9,697 bases of DNA from Lysobacteraceae bacterium UBA6001 (GTDB taxonomy: Bacteria > Pseudomonadota > Gammaproteobacteria > Xanthomonadales > Xanthomonadaceae), in assembly GCA_002429615.1 (NCBI GenBank), contig DJAN01000010.1:1-9697 (forward strand), in the 5' to 3' direction. Under the pieces are notes generated by a model. It searched no databases, was not told where the DNA came from, and worked only from the letters and a program-made list of their open reading frames with translations. The position numbers and the translations under genes are program-made. This document shows, piece after piece, positions 1 to 6,775 of this stretch (position 1 is the stretch's first letter; every line of letters begins with the position of its first letter).

Positions 1-28
1 CTTCAGAACCCGAAGGTTTTCCCTGAAG
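1..28 (-). other. cUUCGg leader hairpin of presumed rRNA transcript
   Basis: Bases 1-6 (CTTCAG) pair with 23-28 (CTGAAG), and inside them 7-10 (AACC) pair with 15-18 (GGTT). A 4-nt bulge lies at 19-22. Read as leftward RNA, the loop is C(UUCG)G, an exceptionally stable tetraloop. The hairpin begins a few bases after the predicted start of the leftward promoter at 32-66, so it would be the first structure in that transcript. rRNA leaders often carry a boxB-like hairpin before the boxA antitermination signal, and this could be one. The boxA region would be outside the window, so this role is inferred. Confidence 0.5.
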
Positions 29-31
29 CGA

Positions 32-66
32 GCCCGCCATCATAGCGGACTTTTTCGTTTCGTCAA
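32..66 (-). promoter_or_regulatory. Strong leftward promoter, rRNA P1-like
   Basis: On the minus strand a -35 box TTGACG (61-66) and a -10 box TATGAT (39-44) are separated by 16 bp. They are followed by the GC-rich discriminator GGCGGGC (32-38). A 16-bp spacer with a GC-rich discriminator is the signature of growth-rate and stringently controlled rRNA P1 promoters. It points left, out of the window, and lies downstream of tyrS. In P. aeruginosa PAO1 the tyrS-family gene PA0668 is directly followed by a 16S rRNA gene (PA0668.1), so the promoter probably drives an rRNA operon just beyond the left edge. The boxes are seen; the rRNA target is inferred. Confidence 0.72.
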
Positions 67-136
67 CCCCGTGTGAAGCTGGTGGTTGACCCTTCGTCCG
101 ATCGTCTTGCCTTTCGGCGAGACCCTCGTGACGGGG

Positions 137-160
137 GAGGGAAAGTATGGCCTTTCCCTC
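137..160. repeat. Perfect 9-bp inverted repeat
   Basis: GAGGGAAAG (137-145) is the exact reverse complement of CTTTCCCTC (152-160), with a 6-nt loop. A third related block, GGGAAGG at 168-174, could pair with the CTTTCCC arm instead, so two alternative hairpins are possible. The region lies between the tyrS stop and the presumed rRNA promoter. It may help end tyrS transcripts or be an upstream regulatory site. No clean T-tract follows the perfect hairpin in either direction, so it is not a classical intrinsic terminator. Confidence 0.4.
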
Positions 161-215
161 AGCCTTTGGGAAGGGGTTTGTGAAAATTTTTTTACGCTGT
201 CGCCGAAGGCGCGGC

Positions 216-1427
216 TCAGCCAGCCACAAGTAGTACGCGCGCGAAGTTGCGCTTGCCGATCTGGATGACACCCTCGAACCCCGGCACCAGCTGCAGCTGC
301 GGGTCTTCCACCACCTCGCCGGACACGCGCACCGCGCGTTCCTTCAACTTGCGCATGGCTTCCGAGTTGCTGGGCGTCAGCCCCGCCGCGGTCAGCAGCG
401 CCGCGATGCGCAGGCCTTCGGCCGGCACACTGACTTCCTGCAAAGGCAACAGGCTGGTGTCGCCCTGCCCGGTCACCACCGCATGCCAGCCGGCAATGGC
501 CTGCTCTGCCGCAGCGGCATCGTGGAAGCGGGTGGCCAGTTCGCGCGCCAGCCGCAGCTTCACCTCACGCGGATTCAACTGCCCGCCTTCCACCTGCGCG
601 CGCAGCGCACGCGCCTCGTCCACGCTGATATCGAACGACAGCAGCTCGATCCAGCGCCACGTCAGCTCGTCGCCGATCTTCATGGTCTTGGTGACGATGT
701 CGATGGCCGGTTCGCTGATACCAATGTAGTTGCCCAGCGACTTGGACATCTTGTTGACGCCATCCAGGCCTTCGAGCAGCGGCATCGTCAACACGATCTG
801 CGGCGCCTGCCCGTAGTGCTCCTGCAGCCCACGCCCCATCAGCAGGTTGAACTTCTGGTCGGTGCCACCCAGCTCGACGTCGCACTTCAGCGCCACCGAG
901 TCATAGCCCTGCACCAGCGGATAGAGGAACTCATGGATCGCGATGGACTGCTGCGCGGCGTAGCGCTTGGCGAAGTCATCGCGCTCCAGCATGCGGGCCA
1001 CGGTGTGCTGGCCGGCCAGACGGATCATGTCGGCCGCCCCCATCTGGCCAAACCACTCGGAATTGAAGCGCACCTCGGTCCGTGCGCGATCAAGCACCTT
1101 GAACACCTGCTCCTCATAGGTCCGCGCGTTGGCCAGCACGTCCTCGCGGGTCAGCGGCTTGCGGGTGACGTTCTTGCCCGTCGGATCACCGATCATTCCG
1201 GTGAAGTCGCCGATCAGGAAGATCACCTGGTGCCCCAGGTCCTGGAACTGCCGCATCTTGTTCAGCAGCACGGTGTGCCCGAGATGCAGGTCCGGGGCGG
1301 TGGGGTCGAAGCCGGCCTTGATCCGCAGCGGACGCCCCGTCTTGAGACGGGCCTCCAGTTCTTCGGATTTGAGGATCTCATCGGCACCACGGCCAATCAG
1401 GGCAAGCGATTCAGCAATCGAGGACAA
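216..1427 (-). CDS. tyrS: Tyrosine--tRNA ligase (TyrRS)
   Basis: Cytoplasmic class I aminoacyl-tRNA synthetase that charges tRNA-Tyr with tyrosine using ATP. The 403-residue protein has the HIGH-type signature HLGH at residues 48-51, a GGTDQ substrate-pocket motif at 187-191, and the KMSKS loop at 226-230. An S4-like tRNA-binding domain fills about 336-400. Length and motif spacing fit the bacterial TyrRS form found in Pseudomonas and Xanthomonas. The start is a TTG codon: no ATG or GTG lies in frame between the upstream TAA and this position, and a GGAG ribosome-binding site (1435-1438) sits 7 nt upstream. The N-terminal residues also match the family as I remember it. A promoter at 1471-1499 precedes it. 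It is divergent from the M23 peptidase gene, an arrangement also seen around P. aeruginosa PA0667-PA0668. Confidence 0.97.
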   Translation of the reverse strand: MSSIAESLALIGRGADEILKSEELEARLKTGRPLRIKAGFDPTAPDLHLGHTVLLNKMRQFQDLGHQVIFLIGDFTGMIGDPTGKNVTRKPLTREDVLANARTYEEQVFKVLDRARTEVRFNSEWFGQMGAADMIRLAGQHTVARMLERDDFAKRYAAQQSIAIHEFLYPLVQGYDSVALKCDVELGGTDQKFNLLMGRGLQEHYGQAPQIVLTMPLLEGLDGVNKMSKSLGNYIGISEPAIDIVTKTMKIGDELTWRWIELLSFDISVDEARALRAQVEGGQLNPREVKLRLARELATRFHDAAAAEQAIAGWHAVVTGQGDTSLLPLQEVSVPAEGLRIAALLTAAGLTPSNSEAMRKLKERAVRVSGEVVEDPQLQLVPGFEGVIQIGKRNFARVLLVAG

Positions 1428-1470
1428 AGCAGGACTCCAGCGGGGATGGCAGCCGTCAAGAACGTGAACG

Positions 1471-1499
1471 ATGTTAAACCCGAGTTAATGCCGCGCCAA
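1471..1499 (-). promoter_or_regulatory. Putative tyrS promoter
   Basis: On the minus strand TTGGCG (1494-1499) and TAACAT (1471-1476) are separated by 17 bp. Each matches the sigma-70 consensus at 4 of 6 positions. The predicted transcript starts near 1464, giving a leader of roughly 36 nt before the TTG start of tyrS. No T-box leader or attenuator is visible, which is expected for a Gram-negative synthetase gene. Confidence 0.45.
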
Positions 1500-1525
1500 G
1501 CGAAAACATGAACGGGCTCAATGGT

Positions 1526-1554
1526 TTGACGCGGCTTTGAGGGGTGTCTATGGT
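1526..1554 (+). promoter_or_regulatory. Putative promoter of the M23 peptidase gene
   Basis: TTGACG (1526-1531, 5 of 6 consensus) and TATGGT (1549-1554, 4 of 6) are separated by 17 bp. The predicted start near 1561 leaves a leader of about 38 nt before the ATG at 1599. It lies back to back with the tyrS promoter in the 171-bp divergent region. No obvious operator palindrome is visible between them. Confidence 0.5.
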
Positions 1555-1598
1555 ACCGGCGTTTGCGCTCGTACTCCGAGCCACCGAGGAACCGATAG

Positions 1599-3026
1599 AT
1601 GCAGCATTCCGAGCAGGGCCGTGCGCGCCGCCAGCGCTTCCAGGAACGACTCCACGTTCAACACGACTCGGCCTTGCATCAAAGGCTAAGGCAGCATCTT
1701 CCCGCCGCTTTCAACCAGCGCTGGACCCGCCGGCACTGGATGCACGCGACGCTGTTCACCACCATCGGCGCATTGCTGGCGACCATCGTGCCGGGCTTCT
1801 CCAATGCGATCGACGCCCCGCTGGTCACCCACTCGACCCTGGCCCTGCCGCTGCCGCCCCTGCCGGCCGGCAATGCGCAGATGCCGCCGGGCAGCAACTG
1901 GGAGCTGCTGCGGATCAAGCCAGGCCAGACGCTGAGCGGCGTCTTCAACGACATGGGCATCTCTTCGGCGACCCTCTCGCGCGTGCTCGACCATCCCGGC
2001 GCCCGTGAAGTCCTGACCCGCCTGCGTCCGGGCGCGGAGCTGGCCTTCGACATGGCCCAGCCGGGCGAACTGCGCGGCCTGCGTTTCGACCGCGACGCCA
2101 GCCATCGCGTCGAGCTGCTGCTCGGTGGCGAGACGGTGCGCGAAAAGGTCACCGAACGCGCCACCACCGTGCGCACCGTGGTGACCAGTGGCGAGATCAC
2201 CAGCTCGCTGTATGTCGCCGCGCGCAAGGCCGGCCTGCCGGCATCGGCGGTGGCGACGATGACCGATGACATCTTCAAGTACGACATCGACTTCGACAAA
2301 GACCTGCAGCCGGGCGATCGCTTCAGCGTGGTCATGGACGAGACCTGGCGCGAAGGCGAGCGCATCGACACCAGCAAGATCCTCGCGGCGACCTTCACCA
2401 CCGGCGGCAAGACCTATACCGGTTTCCGCTTCGAGCGCGGGGGCAAGCCGGCCGAATACTTCGACATCACCGGCCGGCCGCTGAAGAAGAGCTTCATCCG
2501 CATGCCGGTGACCTACACCCGCATCAGCTCGACCTACGGCATGCGCCGCCACCCGATCCTGGGCACCATCCGCGGCCACAAGGGCGTGGATTACGCCGCC
2601 CCCACCGGCACGCCGATCATGGCCGCCGGCGATGCGGTGGTGAAGTTCGTGGGGACCCAGCGCGGCTACGGCAACGTGATCATCCTCGACCACGGCAAGG
2701 GCTACTCCACGCTGTACGGCCACATGTCGCGCTTCGGCAAGGTCCGCACCGGCCAGCGCATCAACCAGGGCACGGTGATCGGCTACGTCGGCATGACCGG
2801 CCTGGCGACCGGCCCGCATCTGCACTACGAATTCCGCGTCAACGGTGAGCAGCGCAACCCGGCCTCGGTGACCATGCCGCCGCCGACCCCGCTGGCGGGC
2901 GCCGAGCTGGTGGCCTTCCGTGCGCAGACCGCGCCGGCCATGGCCCGCATCGAGGGCATGGAGAAGCTGATCTATGCCGACGCCGACACCAAGCCGGCCC
3001 AGGGCAAAGGCAAGGGCAAGGGCTGA
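1599..3026 (+). CDS. mepM: M23 murein DD-endopeptidase, membrane-anchored (MepM-like)
   Basis: Likely cleaves peptide cross-links in murein on the periplasmic side of the inner membrane, allowing sacculus growth and releasing turnover products. The 475-residue protein has a basic, His/Arg-rich cytoplasmic tail (1-47) and one signal-anchor helix (about 48-66). A LysM/OapA-like segment follows (about 100-165), then a linker domain (190-300) and the M23 catalytic domain (about 310-422). Zinc ligands are visible as H327 and D331 (GHKGVDY) and H409 (HLH); H375 (LYGHM) and H407 are the expected catalytic histidines, so the enzyme should be active. The C-terminus ends in a short Lys-Gly repeat (KGKGKG). 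The start is supported by GAGGAA at 1586-1591, 7 nt upstream. P. aeruginosa PA0667 has the same position between tyrS and anmK. Exact cross-link specificity is inferred from the family. Confidence 0.92.
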   Translation: MQHSEQGRARRQRFQERLHVQHDSALHQRLRQHLPAAFNQRWTRRHWMHATLFTTIGALLATIVPGFSNAIDAPLVTHSTLALPLPPLPAGNAQMPPGSNWELLRIKPGQTLSGVFNDMGISSATLSRVLDHPGAREVLTRLRPGAELAFDMAQPGELRGLRFDRDASHRVELLLGGETVREKVTERATTVRTVVTSGEITSSLYVAARKAGLPASAVATMTDDIFKYDIDFDKDLQPGDRFSVVMDETWREGERIDTSKILAATFTTGGKTYTGFRFERGGKPAEYFDITGRPLKKSFIRMPVTYTRISSTYGMRRHPILGTIRGHKGVDYAAPTGTPIMAAGDAVVKFVGTQRGYGNVIILDHGKGYSTLYGHMSRFGKVRTGQRINQGTVIGYVGMTGLATGPHLHYEFRVNGEQRNPASVTMPPPTPLAGAELVAFRAQTAPAMARIEGMEKLIYADADTKPAQGKGKGKG

Positions 3027-3056
3027 TCGCCCCCCGCTCCCCGGCAGCACCATTTG

Positions 3057-3079
3057 ACGGCGCCCTTCCCGGGCGCCGT
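3057..3079 (+). terminator. Hairpin between M23 peptidase gene and anmK
   Basis: ACGGCGCCC (3057-3065) pairs perfectly with GGGCGCCGT (3071-3079) around a 5-nt loop. It is followed by ATCTTTATCC, only a partial T-tract. It lies 30 nt after the M23 peptidase stop and 32 nt before anmK. It is probably a weak or partial rightward terminator, so some read-through into anmK is plausible, and no independent anmK promoter is obvious. Confidence 0.55.
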
Positions 3080-3111
3080 ATCTTTATCCGCTTTACGAAC
3101 CCGAGACCCGC

Positions 3112-4245
3112 ATGGCGGCGCTTCCCGACGGCACTCCCCTCTATATCGGCCTGATGTCCGGCACCAGCGCCGACGGCATCGACGCGGCGCTGGTCGCTTT
3201 CCCGGCAGCGCCGGATGGCCCGCGCTGCCGGCTGCTGGCGGGGCATACCCATCCGTGGGAGCCGTCGCTGCGCGCCGCGCTGGTGGCCTTGGGCGAGGGT
3301 CGCGAGGCCGGGTCGCTGGACGTGCTCGGCGATCTCGATGCGCGCGTCGGCATCGCCTTCGCCGAGGCCGCCAACACCTTGCTGGCCCGGCACGACATCG
3401 CGGCCACGCAGGTCCGCGCGATTGGTTCGCACGGCCAGACCGTACGCCATCGCCCGCTGGCCACGCCCGCCTTCACCTGGCAGATGGGCGATGCCAACCG
3501 GATCGCCGAAGCCACCGGCATCACCACCGTCGCCGATTTCCGCCGTCGCGATATCGCCGCCGGCGGCCAGGGCGCGCCGTTGATGCCCGCCTTCCATCTG
3601 GCCATGCTCGGCAGCGGCGAGGAGGATCGCGCCGTGCTCAATCTCGGGGGCATCGGCAATCTCACGCTGATTCCCAGCGCGGGCACGGTGCGCGGCTTCG
3701 ATACCGGCCCGGCCAACGCCTTGATGGACAGTTGGTGCCAGCGCCACACCGGGCACGCGTTCGATGCCGAAGGTGCCTTCGCCGCCTCCGGCCAGGTGCT
3801 GCCGGCGCTGCTGGCGCAATGGCTGGCCGAGCCGTGGTTCCGGCTGCCGCCTCCCAAGAGCACCGGGCGCGAGCAGTTCCACCTCGATTGGGCGCTGGCC
3901 GCGCCCGCGGCGGCGGGGGCCGCCCCTGCCGACCTGCAGGCCACCCTGCTCGCGCTGACCGTGGAAACGGTGGTCGAAGCGCTGCAGGCGCACCAGCCGG
4001 CGACGCGCCGGGTGCTGGTGTGTGGTGGCGGTGTCCGTAATCCGGTGTTGATGGCCGCGCTCGCGGCACGCTTGCCGGCGGTGGGCGTCGAATCGAGCCA
4101 GGCGCACGGCCTGGACCCGGATTACATGGAAGCGATGGGCTTCGCCTGGCTGGCGGCGCAGACGCTGGCGGCGCGTCCGGGCAACCTGCCGTCAGTCAGC
4201 GGCGCGCGCGGTCCGCGCATCCTCGGTGCGATCCACCTGGCCTGA
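3112..4245 (+). CDS. anmK: Anhydro-N-acetylmuramic acid kinase
   Basis: Cytoplasmic kinase that uses ATP and water to convert 1,6-anhydro-MurNAc, recovered from imported murein fragments, into MurNAc-6-phosphate. The 377-residue protein has the family's N-terminal ATP-binding signature [10 protein letters not shown] (15-24) and the [15 protein letters not shown] segment (142-156). It also has NLGGIGN (177-183), GFDTGPAN (195-202, whose Asp197 is the probable general base by analogy with other AnmK enzymes) and a C-terminal GGGVRNP phosphate-binding loop (305-311). Length fits the usual ~360-385 residues. The ATG at 3112 is the natural start, but the ribosome-binding site is weak. It follows the M23 peptidase gene in the same direction, as in P. 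aeruginosa PA0667-PA0666. It ends 5 nt from the end of a convergent small gene. AmpG, which imports the source of its substrate, is encoded about 300 nt away on the other strand. Confidence 0.96.
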   Translation: MAALPDGTPLYIGLMSGTSADGIDAALVAFPAAPDGPRCRLLAGHTHPWEPSLRAALVALGEGREAGSLDVLGDLDARVGIAFAEAANTLLARHDIAATQVRAIGSHGQTVRHRPLATPAFTWQMGDANRIAEATGITTVADFRRRDIAAGGQGAPLMPAFHLAMLGSGEEDRAVLNLGGIGNLTLIPSAGTVRGFDTGPANALMDSWCQRHTGHAFDAEGAFAASGQVLPALLAQWLAEPWFRLPPPKSTGREQFHLDWALAAPAAAGAAPADLQATLLALTVETVVEALQAHQPATRRVLVCGGGVRNPVLMAALAARLPAVGVESSQAHGLDPDYMEAMGFAWLAAQTLAARPGNLPSVSGARGPRILGAIHLA

Positions 4246-4250
4246 AGGCT

Positions 4251-4478
4251 TCAGAAACTGCCGCCGGTCGGGAGCAGTTTCAAAGCGGCTATGGCGTCGG
4301 CCAGCGCATCCACCTCCGGGTGCGCGAAGCCGCCGTTGACCTCGTGCTCGCAGGCGAACAGGCCCTGCTCGATCAGGTTGATCACCGTCTGGTGCTGCGT
4401 CCAGCCGCGAGCCACCGAGATACGGCGGATACGGTCGACCAGCATCGGATCGATGTCGCGCAAAACCAGATCGGTCAT
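4251..4478 (-). CDS. Small ribbon-helix-helix-like protein, function unknown
   Basis: A 75-residue protein I do not recognise by name. A short strand (residues 2-9, TDLVLRDI) is followed by helix 1 (about 10-24, DPMLVDRIRRISVARG) and helix 2 (26-40, TQHQTVINLIEQGLF). This pattern resembles the ribbon-helix-helix fold of Arc/FitA-type DNA-binding proteins, often antitoxins or small repressors. The C-terminal third is a short acidic and hydrophobic tail. I chose the ATG at 4478 because GGGGA (4484-4488) lies 5 nt upstream. A GTG 15 nt further out would add five residues but has no ribosome-binding site. It lies 69 nt downstream of ampG on the same strand, possibly the last gene of that operon. 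No toxin-like partner is adjacent. It converges on anmK with a 5-nt gap. The fold is inferred by eye. Confidence 0.72.
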   Translation of the reverse strand: MTDLVLRDIDPMLVDRIRRISVARGWTQHQTVINLIEQGLFACEHEVNGGFAHPEVDALADAIAALKLLPTGGSF

Positions 4479-4515
4479 TTCAGTCCCCAACACGCGGTGT
4501 TCGAGAATCCCCCCC

Positions 4516-4542
4516 GGGGCGCATCATCGACAAGTCGGCCCC
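4516..4542 (-). repeat. Imperfect hairpin between ampG and the small downstream gene
   Basis: GGGGC (4516-4520) can pair with GCCCC (4538-4542), and inside it CGAC (4528-4531) with GTCG (4534-4537), leaving a 7-nt bulge and a very tight loop. It starts 6 nt after the ampG stop on the leftward strand. No T-tract follows; instead there is a run of G on that strand. It could slow transcription or protect the ampG mRNA end, but a terminator is not well supported. Confidence 0.22.
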
Positions 4543-4547
4543 AGCTT

Positions 4548-5870
4548 TCAATCCGTCGATCGCGCCACCGGCGCCGCGACCGGGTCCGCGATCCGTCGCC
4601 ACAGCCATGCCAGCAGCAGCAAAGTGGGGATCACGGTCAACGCGCTGAGCACGAAGAAGGTCGAGTACGAGGTGGCTTCCACGATGTAGCCGGACACGCC
4701 GCCGACAAACTTGCCGGGCAGGTTGGCCAGCGATACGAGCAGGCCGTACTGGGTCGCGGTGAAGTTGCGGTCGGTCAGCGAGGACATGAAGGCCACCAGC
4801 ACCACGCCGGCGAAGCCCTGGAACAGGTTGTCGGCCGAGAGCGCGGCATAGAACGTCCACAGCTGGCCCGGATGCTGCGCCATCAGCAGGAAGGCCAGGT
4901 TGGACAGCGCCACGCCGAGCGCGGCCACCAGCAGCATGCGCCGGAAGCCGAACGCCGCCACCGCCGCGCCGCCGGCGAACGCCCCCACCACGCCCATCCA
5001 CACGCCGAACAGCTTGGAGACGGTGGCGATATCGGCCTTGGTGAAGCCGGAATCGAGATAGAACGGCCCGGCCATGACCCCGATGACCTGGTCGGGGAAC
5101 TTGAAGAAGCCGACGAACAGCAGCAGCGCCAGCGCCACCGCGGCGCCGTTGTGGGTGAAGAAGCTGCTGATCGGCTGCCAGAAGGCACCCAGGAAGTCGA
5201 TGCGCCGGGTGACCGTGCTTTCGGGAATCGCCGGTTCACGGCACAGCAGCGTCGCCACGATCGGCAGCAACATCAGCGCCGACATCGCCATGTATGCCCA
5301 GCGCCAGTTGGCGAACTCCGCCAGGTACAGCGCACCGGCGCCGCCGACGATCAGGCCGATGCGGTAGCCGAGGATGTAGGTCGCGGCCAGCGCGGCCTGG
5401 GCGCTCTCCGAGGCGATCTCGATACGGTAGGCATCCACCACCGAATCCTGGGTGGCGCCCATGAACGAGGCGAACAGCACCCAGCCCACCAGGCCGGCCA
5501 CGCCCAGCTCCGGGCGCGAGAACGCCAGTCCGAACAGCGCGACGGTGACACCCAGCTGCGACAGCAGCAGCCAGGAGCGGCGCCGGCCCAGGAAACCCAG
5601 GACCGGAAAGGCGTGCCGGTCGAGCAGCGGCGCCCACAGGAACTTCAGCAGGTAGAAAAAGCTCGCCAGGCTGATCAGGCCGATGCTGTGCAGGTCCATG
5701 CCGACGTCGCGCAGGCGCGTGGACAGGGTCTGCGAGGCGATCAGCAGGAACGGCAGGCCGCTGCCGAAGCCCAGCAGCGCCAGCGTGCCCGCCGACGGCG
5801 TGGCGAAGGCGCGGCGGATGCCGGCCCAGCCCTTGTAGGACACCGACGCGCCGGCGGCGGGCTGGCTCAC
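4548..5870 (-). CDS. ampG: Muropeptide permease AmpG (MFS)
   Basis: Inner-membrane major-facilitator permease importing GlcNAc-anhydroMurNAc peptides released during murein turnover. In species with inducible chromosomal beta-lactamase this import carries the inducing signal. The 440-residue protein shows family features near the N-terminus: GFGSGLPF (34-41) in the first helix, KFLWAPLLDRH (76-86), and a basic GRRRSW loop (95-100). About 12 hydrophobic segments follow. The start is a GTG at 5870 whose bases overlap the upstream nuclease gene's TGA stop (GTGA, 4-nt overlap), implying translational coupling. The reading frame stays open far upstream, but that stretch is antisense-free shadow coding over the nuclease gene and is Arg/Pro-rich, so I excluded it. 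A second GTG at 5843 lacks a ribosome-binding site. The paired arrangement resembles the ampN-ampG operon described in Stenotrophomonas maltophilia. Confidence 0.93.
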   Translation of the reverse strand: MSQPAAGASVSYKGWAGIRRAFATPSAGTLALLGFGSGLPFLLIASQTLSTRLRDVGMDLHSIGLISLASFFYLLKFLWAPLLDRHAFPVLGFLGRRRSWLLLSQLGVTVALFGLAFSRPELGVAGLVGWVLFASFMGATQDSVVDAYRIEIASESAQAALAATYILGYRIGLIVGGAGALYLAEFANWRWAYMAMSALMLLPIVATLLCREPAIPESTVTRRIDFLGAFWQPISSFFTHNGAAVALALLLFVGFFKFPDQVIGVMAGPFYLDSGFTKADIATVSKLFGVWMGVVGAFAGGAAVAAFGFRRMLLVAALGVALSNLAFLLMAQHPGQLWTFYAALSADNLFQGFAGVVLVAFMSSLTDRNFTATQYGLLVSLANLPGKFVGGVSGYIVEATSYSTFFVLSALTVIPTLLLLAWLWRRIADPVAAPVARSTD

Positions 5871-6667
5871 AGGTCGTAGTCCACGGTGAACGGCGCGTGG
5901 TCGGAGAAGCGCTGTTCCCGGTAGATCGAGCAGCCGCGCAGGCGCGGTCGCAGGCCGGGGGTGGCGAACTGGTAGTCGATGCGCCACCCGACGTTGTTGG
6001 CGCGGGCGGCGCCGCGGTTGCTCCACCAGGTGTAGTCCTCGCCCTCGGGATGCAGGACGCGGTAGGCATCCACCCAGCCCCGGCCCTGGCCGCGGTCGGT
6101 CTCGTCCTCGCGGTCGGCGCACAGGCCGTTGAGCCAGTCGCGCTCCGGCGGCAGGCAGCCGGAATTCTTCTGGTTCGATTTCCAGTTCTTGATGTCCAGC
6201 GCCGAACGCACGATGTTCCAGTCACCGCACAGCACGTACTCGCGGCCGCTGGCGAACCATTCGGCCAGGATCGGGCGCAGCCATGCCATGACCTTGAACT
6301 TGAAGTCCTGGCGCAGCTCGCCGGAGGAGCCGGAGGGGATATAGAAGGACACCACGCTCAGGTTGCCGTAGCGGGCCTCGATATAGCGGCCCTCCTCATC
6401 GAACTCGGCCCAGCCCAGCGAGGTGCGGATCTCGTCCGGCTCGCGGCGGCTGTAGATCGCCACGCCGCTGTAGCCCTTCTTGGTGGTGGCATCGCGGAAC
6501 CAGGCGCGATAGCCGGCCGGCAGGAATTCGGGCCCGGCGAGCTGGTGTTCCTGGGCTTTGGTCTCCTGGACGCAGAGCACGTCGGCCTGCTGCGCGGTGA
6601 ACCAGTCGAAGAAGCCCTTGGAGGCGGCCGAGCGCAGGCCGTTGGCGTTGAAACTGATGATACGCAT
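5867..6667 (-). CDS. xth: Exonuclease III-family nuclease of the Crc lineage
   Basis: Cytoplasmic Mg-dependent nuclease of the endonuclease/exonuclease/phosphatase superfamily, expected to act on abasic or 3'-damaged DNA. In the 266-residue protein all ExoIII catalytic positions are present: N7, E35 (QETK), Y109 (FYIPSG), D149 and N151 (GDWNI), D231 (RIDYQ), D256 and H257 (SDHAP). Its sequence and its position beside divergent pyrE also match Pseudomonas Crc, the catabolite repression protein, which has lost several of these residues. This looks like an active relative of the same lineage. An acidic, Gly-rich insert lies at about 185-197. I chose the ATG at 6667 because the protein then begins MRIIS, as in the family; no Shine-Dalgarno sequence is visible. 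An in-frame TTG at 6706 is less likely. It overlaps ampG by 4 nt and probably corresponds to ampN of S. maltophilia, though I am unsure of that match. Confidence 0.9.
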   Translation of the reverse strand: MRIISFNANGLRSAASKGFFDWFTAQQADVLCVQETKAQEHQLAGPEFLPAGYRAWFRDATTKKGYSGVAIYSRREPDEIRTSLGWAEFDEEGRYIEARYGNLSVVSFYIPSGSSGELRQDFKFKVMAWLRPILAEWFASGREYVLCGDWNIVRSALDIKNWKSNQKNSGCLPPERDWLNGLCADREDETDRGQGRGWVDAYRVLHPEGEDYTWWSNRGAARANNVGWRIDYQFATPGLRPRLRGCSIYREQRFSDHAPFTVDYDL

Positions 6668-6681
6668 GGGATGCCGGATGC

Positions 6682-6704
6682 GGGGAACCGCTAAAGCGTA
6701 CCCC
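6682..6704. repeat. Imperfect palindrome in the nuclease-pyrE divergent region
   Basis: GGGG (6682-6685) pairs with CCCC (6701-6704), and CGCT (6689-6692) with AGCG (6695-6698), with one mismatch and one bulge between. It lies just upstream of the nuclease start, in the 108-bp region shared with divergent pyrE. It could be a protein-binding site or a 5' hairpin of the nuclease mRNA. No recognised operator consensus fits. Confidence 0.25.
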
Positions 6705-6775
6705 AACCCACCCTCGACCCCGAGCCGACGCGGGAGCCGCTATCCTTTGCGTCCCTGCTTTCCCGTACCCGCCTG

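Noticed and set aside
194..224. Intrinsic terminator just after tyrS
   Set aside because: The leftward strand can fold a small CGCC/GGCG hairpin, but it is followed by A residues before a short T-run, so the geometry does not fit.
86..268. Possible 60-residue gene on the plus strand
   Set aside because: No ribosome-binding site or recognisable motif; it crosses the rRNA promoter spacer and runs into the tyrS end on the opposite strand.
483..1511. Long open frame on the plus strand over tyrS
   Set aside because: It is antisense to a clear tyrS gene, has a His/Gln/Arg-rich low-complexity composition and no ribosome-binding site. High GC creates such open frames.
1428..1598. T-box or other riboswitch between tyrS and the M23 gene
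   Set aside because: The predicted leaders are only about 36-38 nt, and no specifier-like fold or conserved T-box sequence is visible.
3001..3026. Tandem repeat at the end of the M23 gene
   Set aside because: Only a short run of Lys-Gly codons; too short to be a meaningful repeat array.
1686..3053. 455-residue open frame on the minus strand over the M23 peptidase gene
   Set aside because: Antisense to a gene with intact zinc ligands; composition is typical of a GC-rich shadow frame.
2839..4107. 422-residue open frame on the minus strand over anmK
   Set aside because: Antisense to anmK and overlapping the end of the M23 gene; Arg/Gly/His-rich with no recognisable motif.
4320..5879. 519-residue open frame on the plus strand over ampG
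   Set aside because: The translation is a His/Gln/Arg-rich string with no domain, exactly opposite ampG, whose transmembrane sequence is well conserved.
5871..6122. Upstream extension of the ampG frame
   Set aside because: These residues are Arg/Pro-rich and lie fully inside the nuclease gene in another frame. Family similarity begins only after the GTG at 5870.
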